From Acidimicrobiaceae bacterium (GTDB lineage: Bacteria > Actinomycetota > Acidimicrobiia > Acidimicrobiales > Bog-793): a stretch of DNA of 37,508 nt. The first letter of the stretch is position 1, and each line of letters opens with the position of its first letter. Where the stretch lies: positions 1 to 37,508 of the forward strand of contig JAODBO010000037.1 of NCBI GenBank assembly GCA_025464005.1, written 5' to 3'. Both the position numbers and the translations under genes were made by a program. The notes beneath the pieces are model-generated. The model did not search any database and had not been told where the DNA came from. It worked only from the letters and a program-made list of their open reading frames with translations. Of this stretch, positions 1 through 8,155 are shown in pieces.

Positions 1-1725
1 GACAGAGGTGGCCACGCGCTCGGTGCCGCCGGCGAGGAAGCGACCGATGACCGGAAGCTCCCAGAACGACTCGGCCCGGGCGATCGCCACCGCGATCGCG
101 GGCAGGTGCTCGGGAGCGTCGTAGGCCACGTAACGAGCGAGCCACGTCGGGTGGAACTTGGCATTGAACCGCCAGAGCGACTCGATCTGCATCGACCCGG
201 AAATCCGCTTGACGACCCAGCGTTTCAGCCGCTGGGTCGTGCACGATTCCCCCTCGCCCGCCAGTACGGCGCGCATGGTCGCGAAGTTGAGGCCCAGCCC
301 GCGCATTTCCTGCTCTCGTAGGTGATGGATCGTCGAGACCACGAGGAAGTCGACGAGCCCGTTGGGATGATCGCCGTCGTCTCGACGCATGAGATCGAGC
401 GAGTACCCGCCGATGCCCGGAGCCGGAACGTACTGGCAGAACGCCACAGGTGTCCCGTCCGGCCCGTGGGCGACGGCGATGAGCAGCTCGTCGTCGTCGG
501 GATCGAACAGCCGACCGAGCGTCATCGAGAAGCCTCGCTCTTTGCCTCCTCGCCGGCTCTTTGTCATGACCGAGCGCAGCGCCTCGACGAGCGACGGGTC
601 GCACGCTCTCGGGTCGTGGAAGGTGACCGTGTAGCCGTAGCGAGCAATGCGGTTGACCGCCTGGCGCAGCCCTTTGCTGCGACCGCCTTGGAGGTCGAAG
701 CTCTCGACGTCGACGATTGCCTCGTCGCCGACGTAGAGCTCGTGCATCCCGGCCGCCCGATACGTCGGGAGCCACGCCTCGCCTGCGCCGAGCACCGCTA
801 CCGTCCAGCTGTGATCGTCCGCGAAGCGGCGAAAACGTGCCCACGCCGTGGCCCGGTCGTGCCTCGGGCCGATCGGGTCGGGAGAGACGAGGCAGACGCC
901 GCCGTAGACGGCGTAGGTGACCAGCGTCTCGCCGTCGAAGAAGTGCTGTTTGTCGTGACGCAGGGCGAAGTAGTCCAGCGTCCCGGAGCCATGTCGGCGC
1001 ACGACGGCGCGGGCGCGCGAGTGCGAGGTGGCGCCGGCTCGCCGGCGTCGGTCGACGACGGGTCGGGAGACGAGGACGAGCGCGACGAGAACGAGACCGA
1101 GCCCCATGGCGAGCAGGCTCGGGGAGAGGAACTCGTCGAGAGGCTGGGGCAGCGGCACCGTGCTGAAGCCGACGAGGCGCTGCGTGACTGCTTCGAGAGC
1201 GGTGAGCGGCGGAAGCGGGGAATTGTCGGGGTCGAGAATGAGGGACGTCTCGACGGCGAGGGTGGAGAGCGCCACGGTGACGAAGGCGCCCACGAGGAGA
1301 CCTATTGCGGCGACCCGTCGCGACGGCCGGTCGATCGCGGTCGTGAACGACGCCCGCCTCAGCACGAGCCACGCCAAGGCGACGATGCAGAGCAGGGACT
1401 GGGTCAGCTCGACCCCTTTGAGGAGGTGGAGAATGGCGGTACCCGCGAGCAGTGCATTCGCGACGAGCCACGCTTGACGCTGGCCGCGCCGGATGCCACG
1501 CGCGACCGCGAGCAGTACAAGCGCCGCGAGCGCGACGAGGGCTGCAGCCGTCTGGGTCACGAACAGCGGAACGATCTCGAGGACGAGGTGTAGCCCGCCG
1601 CGCTGAGGCGGGAAGGCGGCGGAGAAGAGGTTGGCGACGCCCGCGACGAGCACGAGGACAGCGCTCGTGCGCCGGACCTGCTCGCGGCGCGACGCGACGA
1701 CCAATGGATCGGGCGTGCCGGACAC
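1..1725 (-). CDS. DUF2156 / lysylphosphatidylglycerol-synthase-like membrane protein (3' end cut by window)
   Basis: Translating the minus strand from GTG at 1725 gives an open frame of 575 codons that runs off the left edge without a stop. The first ~230 residues are hydrophobic with several membrane segments separated by Arg-rich turns. From about residue 235 a soluble DUF2156 domain begins (GSGTLDYFALRHDKQHFF, then YGGVCLVSPDPIGP). It ends with the family signature LWRFNAKFHPTW and FWELPVIGRFL near the edge. Family members (MprF C-terminal domain, mycobacterial LysX N-terminal part) transfer lysyl groups from aminoacyl-tRNA to phosphatidylglycerol, changing membrane charge. In LysX a lysyl-tRNA synthetase domain follows this point, so the missing 3' end decides whether this is a LysX-type bifunctional enzyme. 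Long plus-strand frames across the same DNA are shadows. GTG 1725 is the first start after an in-frame TGA. The gene is divergent from the SDR at 1839. Confidence 0.85.
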   Translation of the reverse strand, partial: MSGTPDPLVVASRREQVRRTSAVLVLVAGVANLFSAAFPPQRGGLHLVLEIVPLFVTQTAAALVALAALVLLAVARGIRRGQRQAWLVANALLAGTAILHLLKGVELTQSLLCIVALAWLVLRRASFTTAIDRPSRRVAAIGLLVGAFVTVALSTLAVETSLILDPDNSPLPPLTALEAVTQRLVGFSTVPLPQPLDEFLSPSLLAMGLGLVLVALVLVSRPVVDRRRRAGATSHSRARAVVRRHGSGTLDYFALRHDKQHFFDGETLVTYAVYGGVCLVSPDPIGPRHDRATAWARFRRFADDHSWTVAVLGAGEAWLPTYRAAGMHELYVGDEAIVDVESFDLQGGRSKGLRQAVNRIARYGYTVTFHDPRACDPSLVEALRSVMTKSRRGGKERGFSMTLGRLFDPDDDELLIAVAHGPDGTPVAFCQYVPAPGIGGYSLDLMRRDDGDHPNGLVDFLVVSTIHHLREQEMRGLGLNFATMRAVLAGEGESCTTQRLKRWVVKRISGSMQIESLWRFNAKFHPTWLARYVAYDAPEHLPAIAVAIARAESFWELPVIGRFLAGGTERVATSV

Positions 1726-1838
1726 GGAGCGAGATCATCGCACCTTCCGCGTCTCGGGACACCGCGAGCGCGTCGGGCACCGTTACCGTGGTCCACGACG
1801 ACGGCACATCCGTGGCCGGAAGACCGATCGGAGTCGGT

Positions 1839-2612
1839 GTGGCGAGCGTTCTCGTGACGGGATCCGCGGACGGCATCGGGCGTGAGACCGCGGCGGCGCT
1901 CGCCGCCGCGGACCACCGGGTCGTGCTGCACGCGCGCAGCGAGGAGCGGGCGGCACAGGCGCGCGCCGCCGTGCCGGACGCGGCGGCAGTCGTCGTCGGC
2001 GACCTGGCCTCCCTGGCCGAGACGAAGGCACTCGCCGGTGCGGCGGACTCGGCCGGGCCGTTCGACGCCGTGATCCATAACGCCGGCGTCTGGGGTCGGG
2101 GCCGCGCGCGCTCGACCACCGTCGACGGCCTCGAGCAGATCTTCCAGGTCAACGTCCTCGCGCCATTCATCCTGACGGCCCTGATGGCGAGGCCGGGTCG
2201 GCTCGTCTACTTGAGCTCCGGTCTCGAGGCTCGAGGAAGGGTGGATTTCGCCGACCTGCAGCACGAGCGTCCGCCGTGGGATGACATGCAGGCCTACTGC
2301 GACTCCAAGATGTTCGACGTGGTGCTCGCCTTCGCCGTCGCGCGCCTGTGGCCGGGCGTGACCTCGAACGCGGTGAACCCGGGCTGGATCAAGACCCGGA
2401 TGGGCGGCTCGGGCGCCAGCGACGAGCTCCCTGCAGGGGCGGACACCCCGGCGTGGCTCGCCACGAGTGACCATCCATCGGCCACCGTCTCGGGCAGGTA
2501 TCTGTACCGGCGCGAGGAGCTTCGCGCCAACTCGAGTGCCTACGACGTCGCCGTCCAGGAGCGCCTGCTCGAGTCATGTGCCTCGCTCAGCGGCGTCGAG
2601 CTGCCGCGCTGA
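1839..2612 (+). CDS. Short-chain dehydrogenase/reductase (SDR family)
   Basis: A 257-residue classical-type SDR. The Rossmann nucleotide loop TGSADGIG is at residues 7-14, NAG at 81-83, the structural Asn at 105 (QVNVLAP), catalytic Ser at 126/127 (YLSSG), Tyr153 and Lys157 (YCDSK), and the PG motif at 181-182. The full S-Y-K triad is therefore present and an active NAD(P)-dependent oxidoreductase is expected; the substrate cannot be told. The start is placed at GTG 1839 because it puts the first beta strand (VASVLVTG) at the N-terminus and has CGGAG six bases upstream. An in-frame GTG at 1812 is the alternative. The open frame extends further upstream, but that part is antisense to the DUF2156 gene and looks non-coding. 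Confidence 0.88.
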   Translation: MASVLVTGSADGIGRETAAALAAADHRVVLHARSEERAAQARAAVPDAAAVVVGDLASLAETKALAGAADSAGPFDAVIHNAGVWGRGRARSTTVDGLEQIFQVNVLAPFILTALMARPGRLVYLSSGLEARGRVDFADLQHERPPWDDMQAYCDSKMFDVVLAFAVARLWPGVTSNAVNPGWIKTRMGGSGASDELPAGADTPAWLATSDHPSATVSGRYLYRREELRANSSAYDVAVQERLLESCASLSGVELPR

Positions 2613-2631
2613 AGCTGGGCTGAACCAGCGG

Positions 2632-2994
2632 TCAGCGCCTGCGCAGGCGGTCCAACTGGCGTCGGTCGCGTTTCGTCGGACGGCCGGCGGCCGGGTCTCG
2701 AGCGAAGGCCGGCGGGGCGAGCTCCGCGGCCGGCGGGGGTGGGCTGTGGTCGACCATATAAGTGGCTGCGAGGGCGGCGCCGACTCTTTTGTCGACCACG
2801 GTCGCGACCTCGAGCTCGCGCTGGCGCCCGCCGACGCGAACCGTGACCCGATCACCGACGTGGACCGTCGCGGCGGGCTTGGCCGATCCACGATTCACGT
2901 CGACGTGGCCAGCGCGGCAGGCCTCGGTAGCGCTAGATCGGGTCCTGAAGACCCGCACCGCCCATAGCCAGCGATCGACCCGTGTCACCTCCAT
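2632..2994 (-). CDS. S4-domain RNA-binding protein (Hsp15/HslR-like)
   Basis: A 120-residue basic protein whose N-terminus (VTRVDRWLWAVRVFRTRS) is the S4 RNA-binding fold found in Hsp15 (HslR) and pseudouridine synthases. It continues with ACRAGHVDVNRG and KPAATVHVGDRVTV, the typical second helix and beta hairpin. The C-terminus is Arg/Lys-rich (TKRDRRQLDRLRRR). E. coli Hsp15 binds stalled 50S subunits carrying nascent chains; a ribosome-related role is inferred from the family. ATG at 2994 is preferred over the upstream ATG at 3042 because the extra 16 residues are unlike the family. The gene is convergent with the SDR (20-bp gap) and divergent from the LOG gene. Confidence 0.8.
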   Translation of the reverse strand: MEVTRVDRWLWAVRVFRTRSSATEACRAGHVDVNRGSAKPAATVHVGDRVTVRVGGRQRELEVATVVDKRVGAALAATYMVDHSPPPPAAELAPPAFARDPAAGRPTKRDRRQLDRLRRR

Positions 2995-3059
2995 GAGCGC
3001 ATCGTCGCGCGTCGAGGGCGAGGCGCGGGCAGGCGGTCGCACTGAGCGATGATGACGAG

Positions 3060-3659
3060 GTGCGGTCGATATGCGTCTTCTGCGGCTCGAATCCCGGTCG
3101 GCGTCCCGAGTACTCCGAGAGCGCCGTCGCGCTCGCTCGCGCGCTCGTCGAGCGTGGGACCCGGATCGTCTTCGGAGGTGCTCGGGTCGGGACGATGGGC
3201 GTGCTCGCCGACGCAGCGCTCGAGCTCGGCGGCGACGTCATCGGCGTCATCCCACGTCAGCTCCTCGATGCCGAGGTGGCGCACACTGGCGTCACCGAGC
3301 TGCGCGTCGTCGACTCGATGCACGAGCGCAAGGCGCTCATGGCCGAGCTGTCGGACGGGTTCATCGCCGTCCCCGGTGGTCTCGGCACGCTCGAGGAGTT
3401 CGCCGAAATGACGACGTGGTCCAAGCTCGGACTCCACGTGAAGCCGACGGGCCTGCTCAACGTCCTCGGCTACTACGACTATCTGCTCCGATTCCTCGAT
3501 CACGCCGTGGCCGAGCGTTTCATGCGCCAGGAGCATCGGGACATCGTCCTCTCCGACTCCGACGTCGAGACCTTGCTCTCGGCGATGGCCAACTGGAAGC
3601 CACCGACCGTCGCTCGCTGGATCGATGCCGACGGCCTGTCCGTCGTGCGCGACGCCTAA
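3060..3659 (+). CDS. LOG family protein (TIGR00730 Rossmann-fold, nucleotide 5'-monophosphate phosphoribohydrolase)
   Basis: 199 residues starting at GTG 3060 with MRSICVFCGSNPG, the standard N-terminus of the LOG/TIGR00730 family. The glycine-rich FGGARVGTMG is at 39-48, the conserved HERKA at 88-92 and the signature PGGLGTLEE at 105-113, the substrate-binding motif of cytokinin-activating LOG enzymes. Bacterial members cleave ribose 5-phosphate from AMP or N6-modified AMP. Length and motifs are complete. The upstream gap to the divergent S4 gene is short (65 bp), so the promoter must be compact. A cytokinin role is not implied in a free-living bacterium; general nucleotide salvage or purine monophosphate hydrolysis is as likely. 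Confidence 0.88.
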   Translation: MRSICVFCGSNPGRRPEYSESAVALARALVERGTRIVFGGARVGTMGVLADAALELGGDVIGVIPRQLLDAEVAHTGVTELRVVDSMHERKALMAELSDGFIAVPGGLGTLEEFAEMTTWSKLGLHVKPTGLLNVLGYYDYLLRFLDHAVAERFMRQEHRDIVLSDSDVETLLSAMANWKPPTVARWIDADGLSVVRDA

Positions 3660-3786
3660 TTGTCGCTGTTGATGGTGCAGCGAGCACGTGGGAGCCTCGC
3701 GCGAGCGACGGTGGCCGACCTTGCGTCGGCGGATGGCGGCATCGCCCGGTGACCCTCGCCGTGGCCGGCCCCGATACGATTGGGTT

Positions 3787-4143
3787 ATGGGTCCGTTGTC
3801 GGTGCCGAGCGGGGGATGCTCCGGTCGCGACGCGGCGGACTCGGCGATCACCGGTCTCGTAGGGCTCGAGTCGGGGCTCGACGACGACAGGTTCTCCGAC
3901 GACGAGCTGACCGCACTCGCACTGGCTGCCGAGCCCGATCCTGTCGTCGAGCCCGACGCGGTGCCGATCGCGCTGGGACCGCGTTTCAGCTCGAGCATGC
4001 TCGGCGCGTGGTACATGCCGGCGGTAGCGATGCACCGCTCGTCTGGATGGCGGAGGCCGGTTGTGGTCGCACTAGTCGCCACGCTCGTGGTGCTCGAAGC
4101 GCTCGGGCTCTGCAGCGTCTTCGGTCAGGTGGTCGTCGGCTGA
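3787..4143 (+). CDS. Small hypothetical membrane protein with one C-terminal TM helix
   Basis: 118 residues. The N-terminal ~60 residues are acidic (DDDRFSDDELTALALAAEPDP), followed by a short conserved-looking stretch (SSSMLGAWYMPA). A basic patch (SSGWRRP) comes next, and a single hydrophobic helix (VVVALVATLVVLEALGLCSV) lies at the extreme C-terminus. This is a tail-anchored layout with the acidic domain in the cytoplasm. I do not recognise a named family; the pattern resembles small uncharacterised actinobacterial proteins. ATG 3787 is chosen because upstream residues are Arg-rich and look non-coding. It ends 50 bp before the end of the convergent tag gene. Function unknown. Confidence 0.6.
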   Translation: MGPLSVPSGGCSGRDAADSAITGLVGLESGLDDDRFSDDELTALALAAEPDPVVEPDAVPIALGPRFSSSMLGAWYMPAVAMHRSSGWRRPVVVALVATLVVLEALGLCSVFGQVVVG

Positions 4144-4193
4144 GATCCTGCGTTTCGTGGACGGCTCGGTGCGCTCGAGCACGGTCTCGAGCC

Positions 4194-4772
4194 TCAGCCG
4201 AGCTTCGCGGGGCACCCGACGAGATGGTCGTCCACGACGCCGACCGCCTCGAGAAAGGCATAGACGATCGTCGACCCGACGAAGCTGAAGCCCAGGCGCT
4301 TGAGATCCTTGCCGAGGCGGTCCGACAGCTCGCTCGTGGCCGGCAGCTCCGCCATGGACCGGGGATGGTTCACCACGGGAGCGCCGTCCACCCACGCCCA
4401 GAGGTAGTCGGCGAACGAGCCGTGGTCGTCTCGTACCGCGAGGAACGCCCGAGCGTTGCTCACGGCCGAGCGCACCTTGAGGCGATTGCGGACGATGCCG
4501 GGGTCCTCGAGCAGCGAGGCCAGCTTCGCCTCGTCGTAGTGGGCGACGCGCTCGGGGTCGAAGCCGTCGAACACGCGCCGGTAGTTCTCCCGCTTGGCAA
4601 GGATCGTGGACCACGACAGCCCCGCTTGGGCGCCCTCGAGAACGAGCATCTCGAACAGGTGGAGGTCGTCGTGGGAGGGGACGCCCCACTCGTCGTCGTG
4701 ATAGCTGCGCATGGCATCCGAGCTCTCGGCCCAGCTGCATCGTCGAGCGGTGTTCAAGGTCACGTCGCTCAT
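4194..4772 (-). CDS. tag: DNA-3-methyladenine glycosylase I
   Basis: 192 residues aligning end to end with E. coli Tag. The N-terminal RCSWAES and YHDDEWGVPSHDD provide Cys12 and His25, and the C-terminal DDHLVGC provides His183 and Cys187, the four ligands of the Tag zinc snap. The core LFEMLVLEGAQAGLSWSTIL contains Glu46 and Trp54, which line the base-recognition pocket. KRENYRRVFDGFDP and GFSFVGSTIVYAFLEAVG are family signatures. The enzyme excises 3-methyladenine from alkylated DNA in base-excision repair. ATG 4772 is used because the 35 extra upstream residues are Arg-rich and absent from the family. It is divergent from the EAL gene. Confidence 0.93.
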   Translation of the reverse strand: MSDVTLNTARRCSWAESSDAMRSYHDDEWGVPSHDDLHLFEMLVLEGAQAGLSWSTILAKRENYRRVFDGFDPERVAHYDEAKLASLLEDPGIVRNRLKVRSAVSNARAFLAVRDDHGSFADYLWAWVDGAPVVNHPRSMAELPATSELSDRLGKDLKRLGFSFVGSTIVYAFLEAVGVVDDHLVGCPAKLG

Positions 4773-4907
4773 TGTGGCGCACGGCTGCATCGCCGGACGG
4801 GGGTGACGGGTCCCACGGGCGAGCGCTCGGCGCCTCTTCTCGCGTCGAAGAGCAGCCCGACGAGGTAGCCGACTCAACTCTTGGCCCTGATCAGCCGATA
4901 GTTAGGT

Positions 4908-6674
4908 GTGACGTCGCGCGCCCAACTGCACGTCCTCGACTCCGTCTGGTCCTCGGAGATGAGGCAGACAATCGAGCACCTGTGCGAGCCGGGTGTGGTG
5001 ACATCGGCGGTGCAGCCTGTGGTGCGACCCGCCGACCAGGTCGTCGTAGGTTACGAGGCGCTCGCTCGTATGCCCATCGAGCCGACGCGACCTCCGGACT
5101 GGTGGCTGGCGCGCGCCGAAGAGTTCGGGCTGCGTCGCAAACTCGAGATAGCCTGTCTTGCCGCTGCGGCGAGCCTGGGCCCGACGCCCGACGGACGCCT
5201 GCTCTTCGTCAACGCGAGTCCTTCCACCCTCGCCGATCCCGCCGCTCTCGCTCTCGTGGACTCGCTGCCCGAGCGCGTCGTGATCGAGCTGACGGAGCAG
5301 GAGGCGGTTCTCGACTACGGGGAGCTCCGGACGCATCTGAGCCGGTGGCTGTCGCGCGGTCTGCGCATCGCCATCGACGACACCGGCGCCGGCTACTCGA
5401 GCCTGCGTCATGTCATCGAGCTCGCGCCCGACTTCTTGAAGCTCGACCGGGAGCTGATTCGCGGTCTCGACCAGGACCGCAGCCGGCGCGCGCTCGTCAG
5501 GTCGGTCGTCGCCTTCGCGCGCGAGGTGGGGACGAGCATCATCGCCGAAGGTGTCGAGACCGCGAGCGAGCTCGAAGTGCTAAGGGAGGCGGGCGTCCAC
5601 CTGGTGCAGGGCTTTCTGCTGGCGCGGCCTGGTCCGCCCTGGCCGACGATCACACCGGACGCCACACGCCCGATCTACATCGAAGATCGTGCGCGCGCGA
5701 GCGACGTCGACCAGCTCCGCGAGGCGCTCCAACGAGCGAGCGACAGTCGAAGTGCTTGCGCGGTCGTCGCCGAGCATCTGTTCCGGCAGGGACAGGTGAT
5801 GCCGAGCGTCTACCTCGAACGCCACGGGGAGCTGCGATGCATAGCTCAACGCGGCCTGTGGCAGGTGCTCGACGGCATGCCGGGGTCGGCCGGCATCACC
5901 GGCCGCACATGGAAGAGCGGTCGTCCGATCGTCGTGCCCGACGTCTCCGTGGAGGCCTCGTATCTCGAGGCGATCCCGGGAGTCGTCTCGGAGATCTGTG
6001 TCCCGATCCTCATCGACGCCACGCCCGTCGGCGCCCTGAACGTCGAGTCGCTCGTTCCGCTACCCGCGGGCACCCTGTATCAGCTCGAGCACTGCGCTCA
6101 GCTCCTCGCGGATCGGCTCCAGCAGATCGGCAGCCCGCTCGACGACTCGGCCTGGCATCGAGCGGTCAACGCCTCGGTCGCGATCTCGGGGCTGACCGAG
6201 GGGATCCGGATGCCGGAGCTGCTCCTGGCACGACTTCGTGACGCGGCGCGGCTCGACTCGGGCGCGCTCATCCTCGACGGGCCGGACGGTCGCTCGGTGA
6301 TCACTGCGGTCGGGCCGCTGGCCGACAGCATGCTCCACCTGACCCTCGGCGAGCTCGACGCGCTCTCGTCGTTGGTAGGGGACATCCGGTCCTGCTACAC
6401 CGCCGGCGAGGCGTCGGGGAGGGGTTTCGTCGGCACCGCATCGCTGCGCGACGGCGGTGCTAGGGCGGTCGTCGTGTTGCCCCTGTGGGCGCGTCGCTCG
6501 AGGCTCGGCAGCATCGTCCTCGCGCACTCGCGGCCAGTGCAGCTCGACGGTGACGAGATTGCGCCGCTCGAGATGTTGGCGGACCACATCGCGTCGGCGT
6601 TGGCGTCTCGGCGGCCGGAGGACGCCGCGCGGCCCCGTGCTTCGCGTCGACGCGCCGCCACGCCGGTCGCGTAG
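4908..6674 (+). CDS. EAL-domain c-di-GMP phosphodiesterase with two GAF domains
   Basis: 588 residues. The EAL domain at ~25-250 keeps the catalytic set: Glu50 in YEALAR, Asn102 (VNASP), Glu127 (IELTE), Asp157-Asp158 (DDTGAGY), Lys178 (LKLDR), Glu214 (AEGVE) and Gln234 (VQGF). It should hydrolyse c-di-GMP to pGpG. Two GAF-type sensory domains follow: ~265-395 (with GITGRTWKSGRPIVVPDV and VCVP-like EICVPILIDATPVGALNVES) and a weaker one at ~405-570. No membrane segment is seen, so it is cytoplasmic. Having the sensor domains C-terminal to EAL is unusual. GTG 4908 is the start. The GH6 cellulase begins 88 bp downstream on the same strand, so cotranscription is possible. The ligand of the GAF domains is unknown. 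Confidence 0.92.
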   Translation: MTSRAQLHVLDSVWSSEMRQTIEHLCEPGVVTSAVQPVVRPADQVVVGYEALARMPIEPTRPPDWWLARAEEFGLRRKLEIACLAAAASLGPTPDGRLLFVNASPSTLADPAALALVDSLPERVVIELTEQEAVLDYGELRTHLSRWLSRGLRIAIDDTGAGYSSLRHVIELAPDFLKLDRELIRGLDQDRSRRALVRSVVAFAREVGTSIIAEGVETASELEVLREAGVHLVQGFLLARPGPPWPTITPDATRPIYIEDRARASDVDQLREALQRASDSRSACAVVAEHLFRQGQVMPSVYLERHGELRCIAQRGLWQVLDGMPGSAGITGRTWKSGRPIVVPDVSVEASYLEAIPGVVSEICVPILIDATPVGALNVESLVPLPAGTLYQLEHCAQLLADRLQQIGSPLDDSAWHRAVNASVAISGLTEGIRMPELLLARLRDAARLDSGALILDGPDGRSVITAVGPLADSMLHLTLGELDALSSLVGDIRSCYTAGEASGRGFVGTASLRDGGARAVVVLPLWARRSRLGSIVLAHSRPVQLDGDEIAPLEMLADHIASALASRRPEDAARPRASRRRAATPVA

Positions 6675-6762
6675 GAACGCCTTGGCGGACGCAACGACCA
6701 CCATCGAGACGCGACAGCCGGGACCCGCACAGCCCTGCGGCGGCTGCTGCTGCACGTAGGCT

Positions 6763-8139
6763 ATGTCGATCCTCTCGCTCCGGCGTGTCCTGTGCTGCGT
6801 CGGCTTTCCCCTGATCATGGTCAGCGGTCTTGTTCCGCTCGCCGCCGGAGCCCAAGTGCGAACGGCCGGCACAGGGCGAGCGCCAAGCGTCGTCCCGCCG
6901 ACCGGCGCCCGACGCGTCCTCGGATCGACCACCCGCCTGTTCGTCCGGACGCCGGATCAGGAGGAGATCCAGCAGGGCATCCGACTGACGAGCAGCGGGG
7001 ACCTGAAGGACGCCGCGATGCTGGCGAAGATGGAGATCACGCCCCAGGCGATCTGGCTGACCGGGGGAACTCCGGCACAGGTGGAGCAGCTGGTCCGAAA
7101 GACCATGGTCGCGGCCACTCTCGAGCGTGCGGTGCCGACGTTCGTCGCGTACGACATCCCCGGCCGCGACTGCGGCGGGTACTCGGTCGGCGGAGCGCTC
7201 GACCAGGCTCTCTACGTCTCCTGGATACGTGGCATCGCCGCCGGGCTTCGCAACGGTCCCGCGGTGGTCCTGCTCGAGCCCGACAGTCTCGGCCTGCTTC
7301 CGTCCTCCTGCAGTGCGAGCGACCACCAGTTCAGCGACGCTGCGCGGTTCGCCGAGCTTCGCCGCGCCGTGACGGTTCTCGAGCGTCGGCCGAAGGTGAG
7401 CGTGTATCTGGACGGCACCCGTAGTGACTGGCTCGACGTGGGCCAGATCTCCCGGGAGCTCGTCCGCGCGGGCGTCGCTCGGGCCCAGGGCTTCTTCCTC
7501 GACGTTGGCAACTTCCAGCCGACCCCGGAACTCGTCGACTTCGGCACTTGGATCTCGGATTGCATCGCCTTCGCCGCTGATCCCGAGCAGAGAGGACGGC
7601 GCCTCGGTCGCTACGGCGACTGTGCCAGCCAGTACAGTCCGGCCAGCGAGAGCAATTTCGGCACCTGGGGCCTCACCACGCAGTGGTATGCAGCGAACAT
7701 GGGCGACGCGCTCGCCACGACGCACTTCGTGATCGACACGAGCCGTAACGGGCGGGGACCCACCGCAATGTCGGTCTACGGCAGCGCTCCCTACGACCAG
7801 CCGCCGAGCGTCGTCTCCACCCTTGCACATGGCAGCTGGTGCAATCCGCCCGGTGCCGGTCTCGGGATCGCCCCGACGACGCACACCGGTGTGCCGTTGC
7901 TCGACGCCTACCTGTGGGTGAAGATCCCGGGTGAGTCCGACGGTCACTGCGACGCCGGCGAGGGTGCGCGGTCGTGGAACTATGGCGGCTACAGCCGGAC
8001 GGGCTGGCCGACAGCCTCATCCGTCCAGGCGTTGTTCGACCCCCTCTGGGGGCGCGTCGACCCGCCCTCCGGGGCATGGTTCGCACAACAGGCCCTTCAG
8101 CTTGCGAAGAACGCGAACCCGCCACTCTCGGGTCGTTGA
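6763..8139 (+). CDS. Secreted glycoside hydrolase family 6 (endoglucanase/cellobiohydrolase)
   Basis: 458 residues. A Sec signal peptide lies at 1-30 (RR, hydrophobic core, likely cleavage after AAGA). The GH6 catalytic domain covers ~80-450. It carries YDIPGRDCGGYSVGG (Asp136, equivalent to Cel6A Asp175) and LLEPDSLG (Asp174, equivalent to the proton donor Asp221). LWVKIPGESDG near residue 390 matches the third conserved acidic loop. GNFQPT and NWGLTTQWY-like FGTWGLTTQWYA are also family features. It hydrolyses beta-1,4-glucan, probably cellulose, outside the cell. No carbohydrate-binding module or linker is present. Whether it is endo- or exo-acting depends on loop lengths not judged here. 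It lies downstream of the c-di-GMP phosphodiesterase and ends 16 bp before the convergent tetR gene. Confidence 0.92.
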   Translation: MSILSLRRVLCCVGFPLIMVSGLVPLAAGAQVRTAGTGRAPSVVPPTGARRVLGSTTRLFVRTPDQEEIQQGIRLTSSGDLKDAAMLAKMEITPQAIWLTGGTPAQVEQLVRKTMVAATLERAVPTFVAYDIPGRDCGGYSVGGALDQALYVSWIRGIAAGLRNGPAVVLLEPDSLGLLPSSCSASDHQFSDAARFAELRRAVTVLERRPKVSVYLDGTRSDWLDVGQISRELVRAGVARAQGFFLDVGNFQPTPELVDFGTWISDCIAFAADPEQRGRRLGRYGDCASQYSPASESNFGTWGLTTQWYAANMGDALATTHFVIDTSRNGRGPTAMSVYGSAPYDQPPSVVSTLAHGSWCNPPGAGLGIAPTTHTGVPLLDAYLWVKIPGESDGHCDAGEGARSWNYGGYSRTGWPTASSVQALFDPLWGRVDPPSGAWFAQQALQLAKNANPPLSGR

Positions 8140-8155
8140 ACCGACTCCCGGTCCC

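Noticed and set aside
322..1593. Long plus-strand frame of 423 codons
   Set aside because: Antisense to the DUF2156 gene; the product is Arg/Glu-rich with no domain, while the minus strand shows a clear family signature.
4772..6241. 489-codon frame overlapping the EAL gene
   Set aside because: Same strand, different frame, Arg-rich low-complexity product; the EAL frame carries every catalytic motif.
6460..7947. 495-codon minus frame over the GH6 gene
   Set aside because: Antisense shadow of GH6; no recognisable domain.
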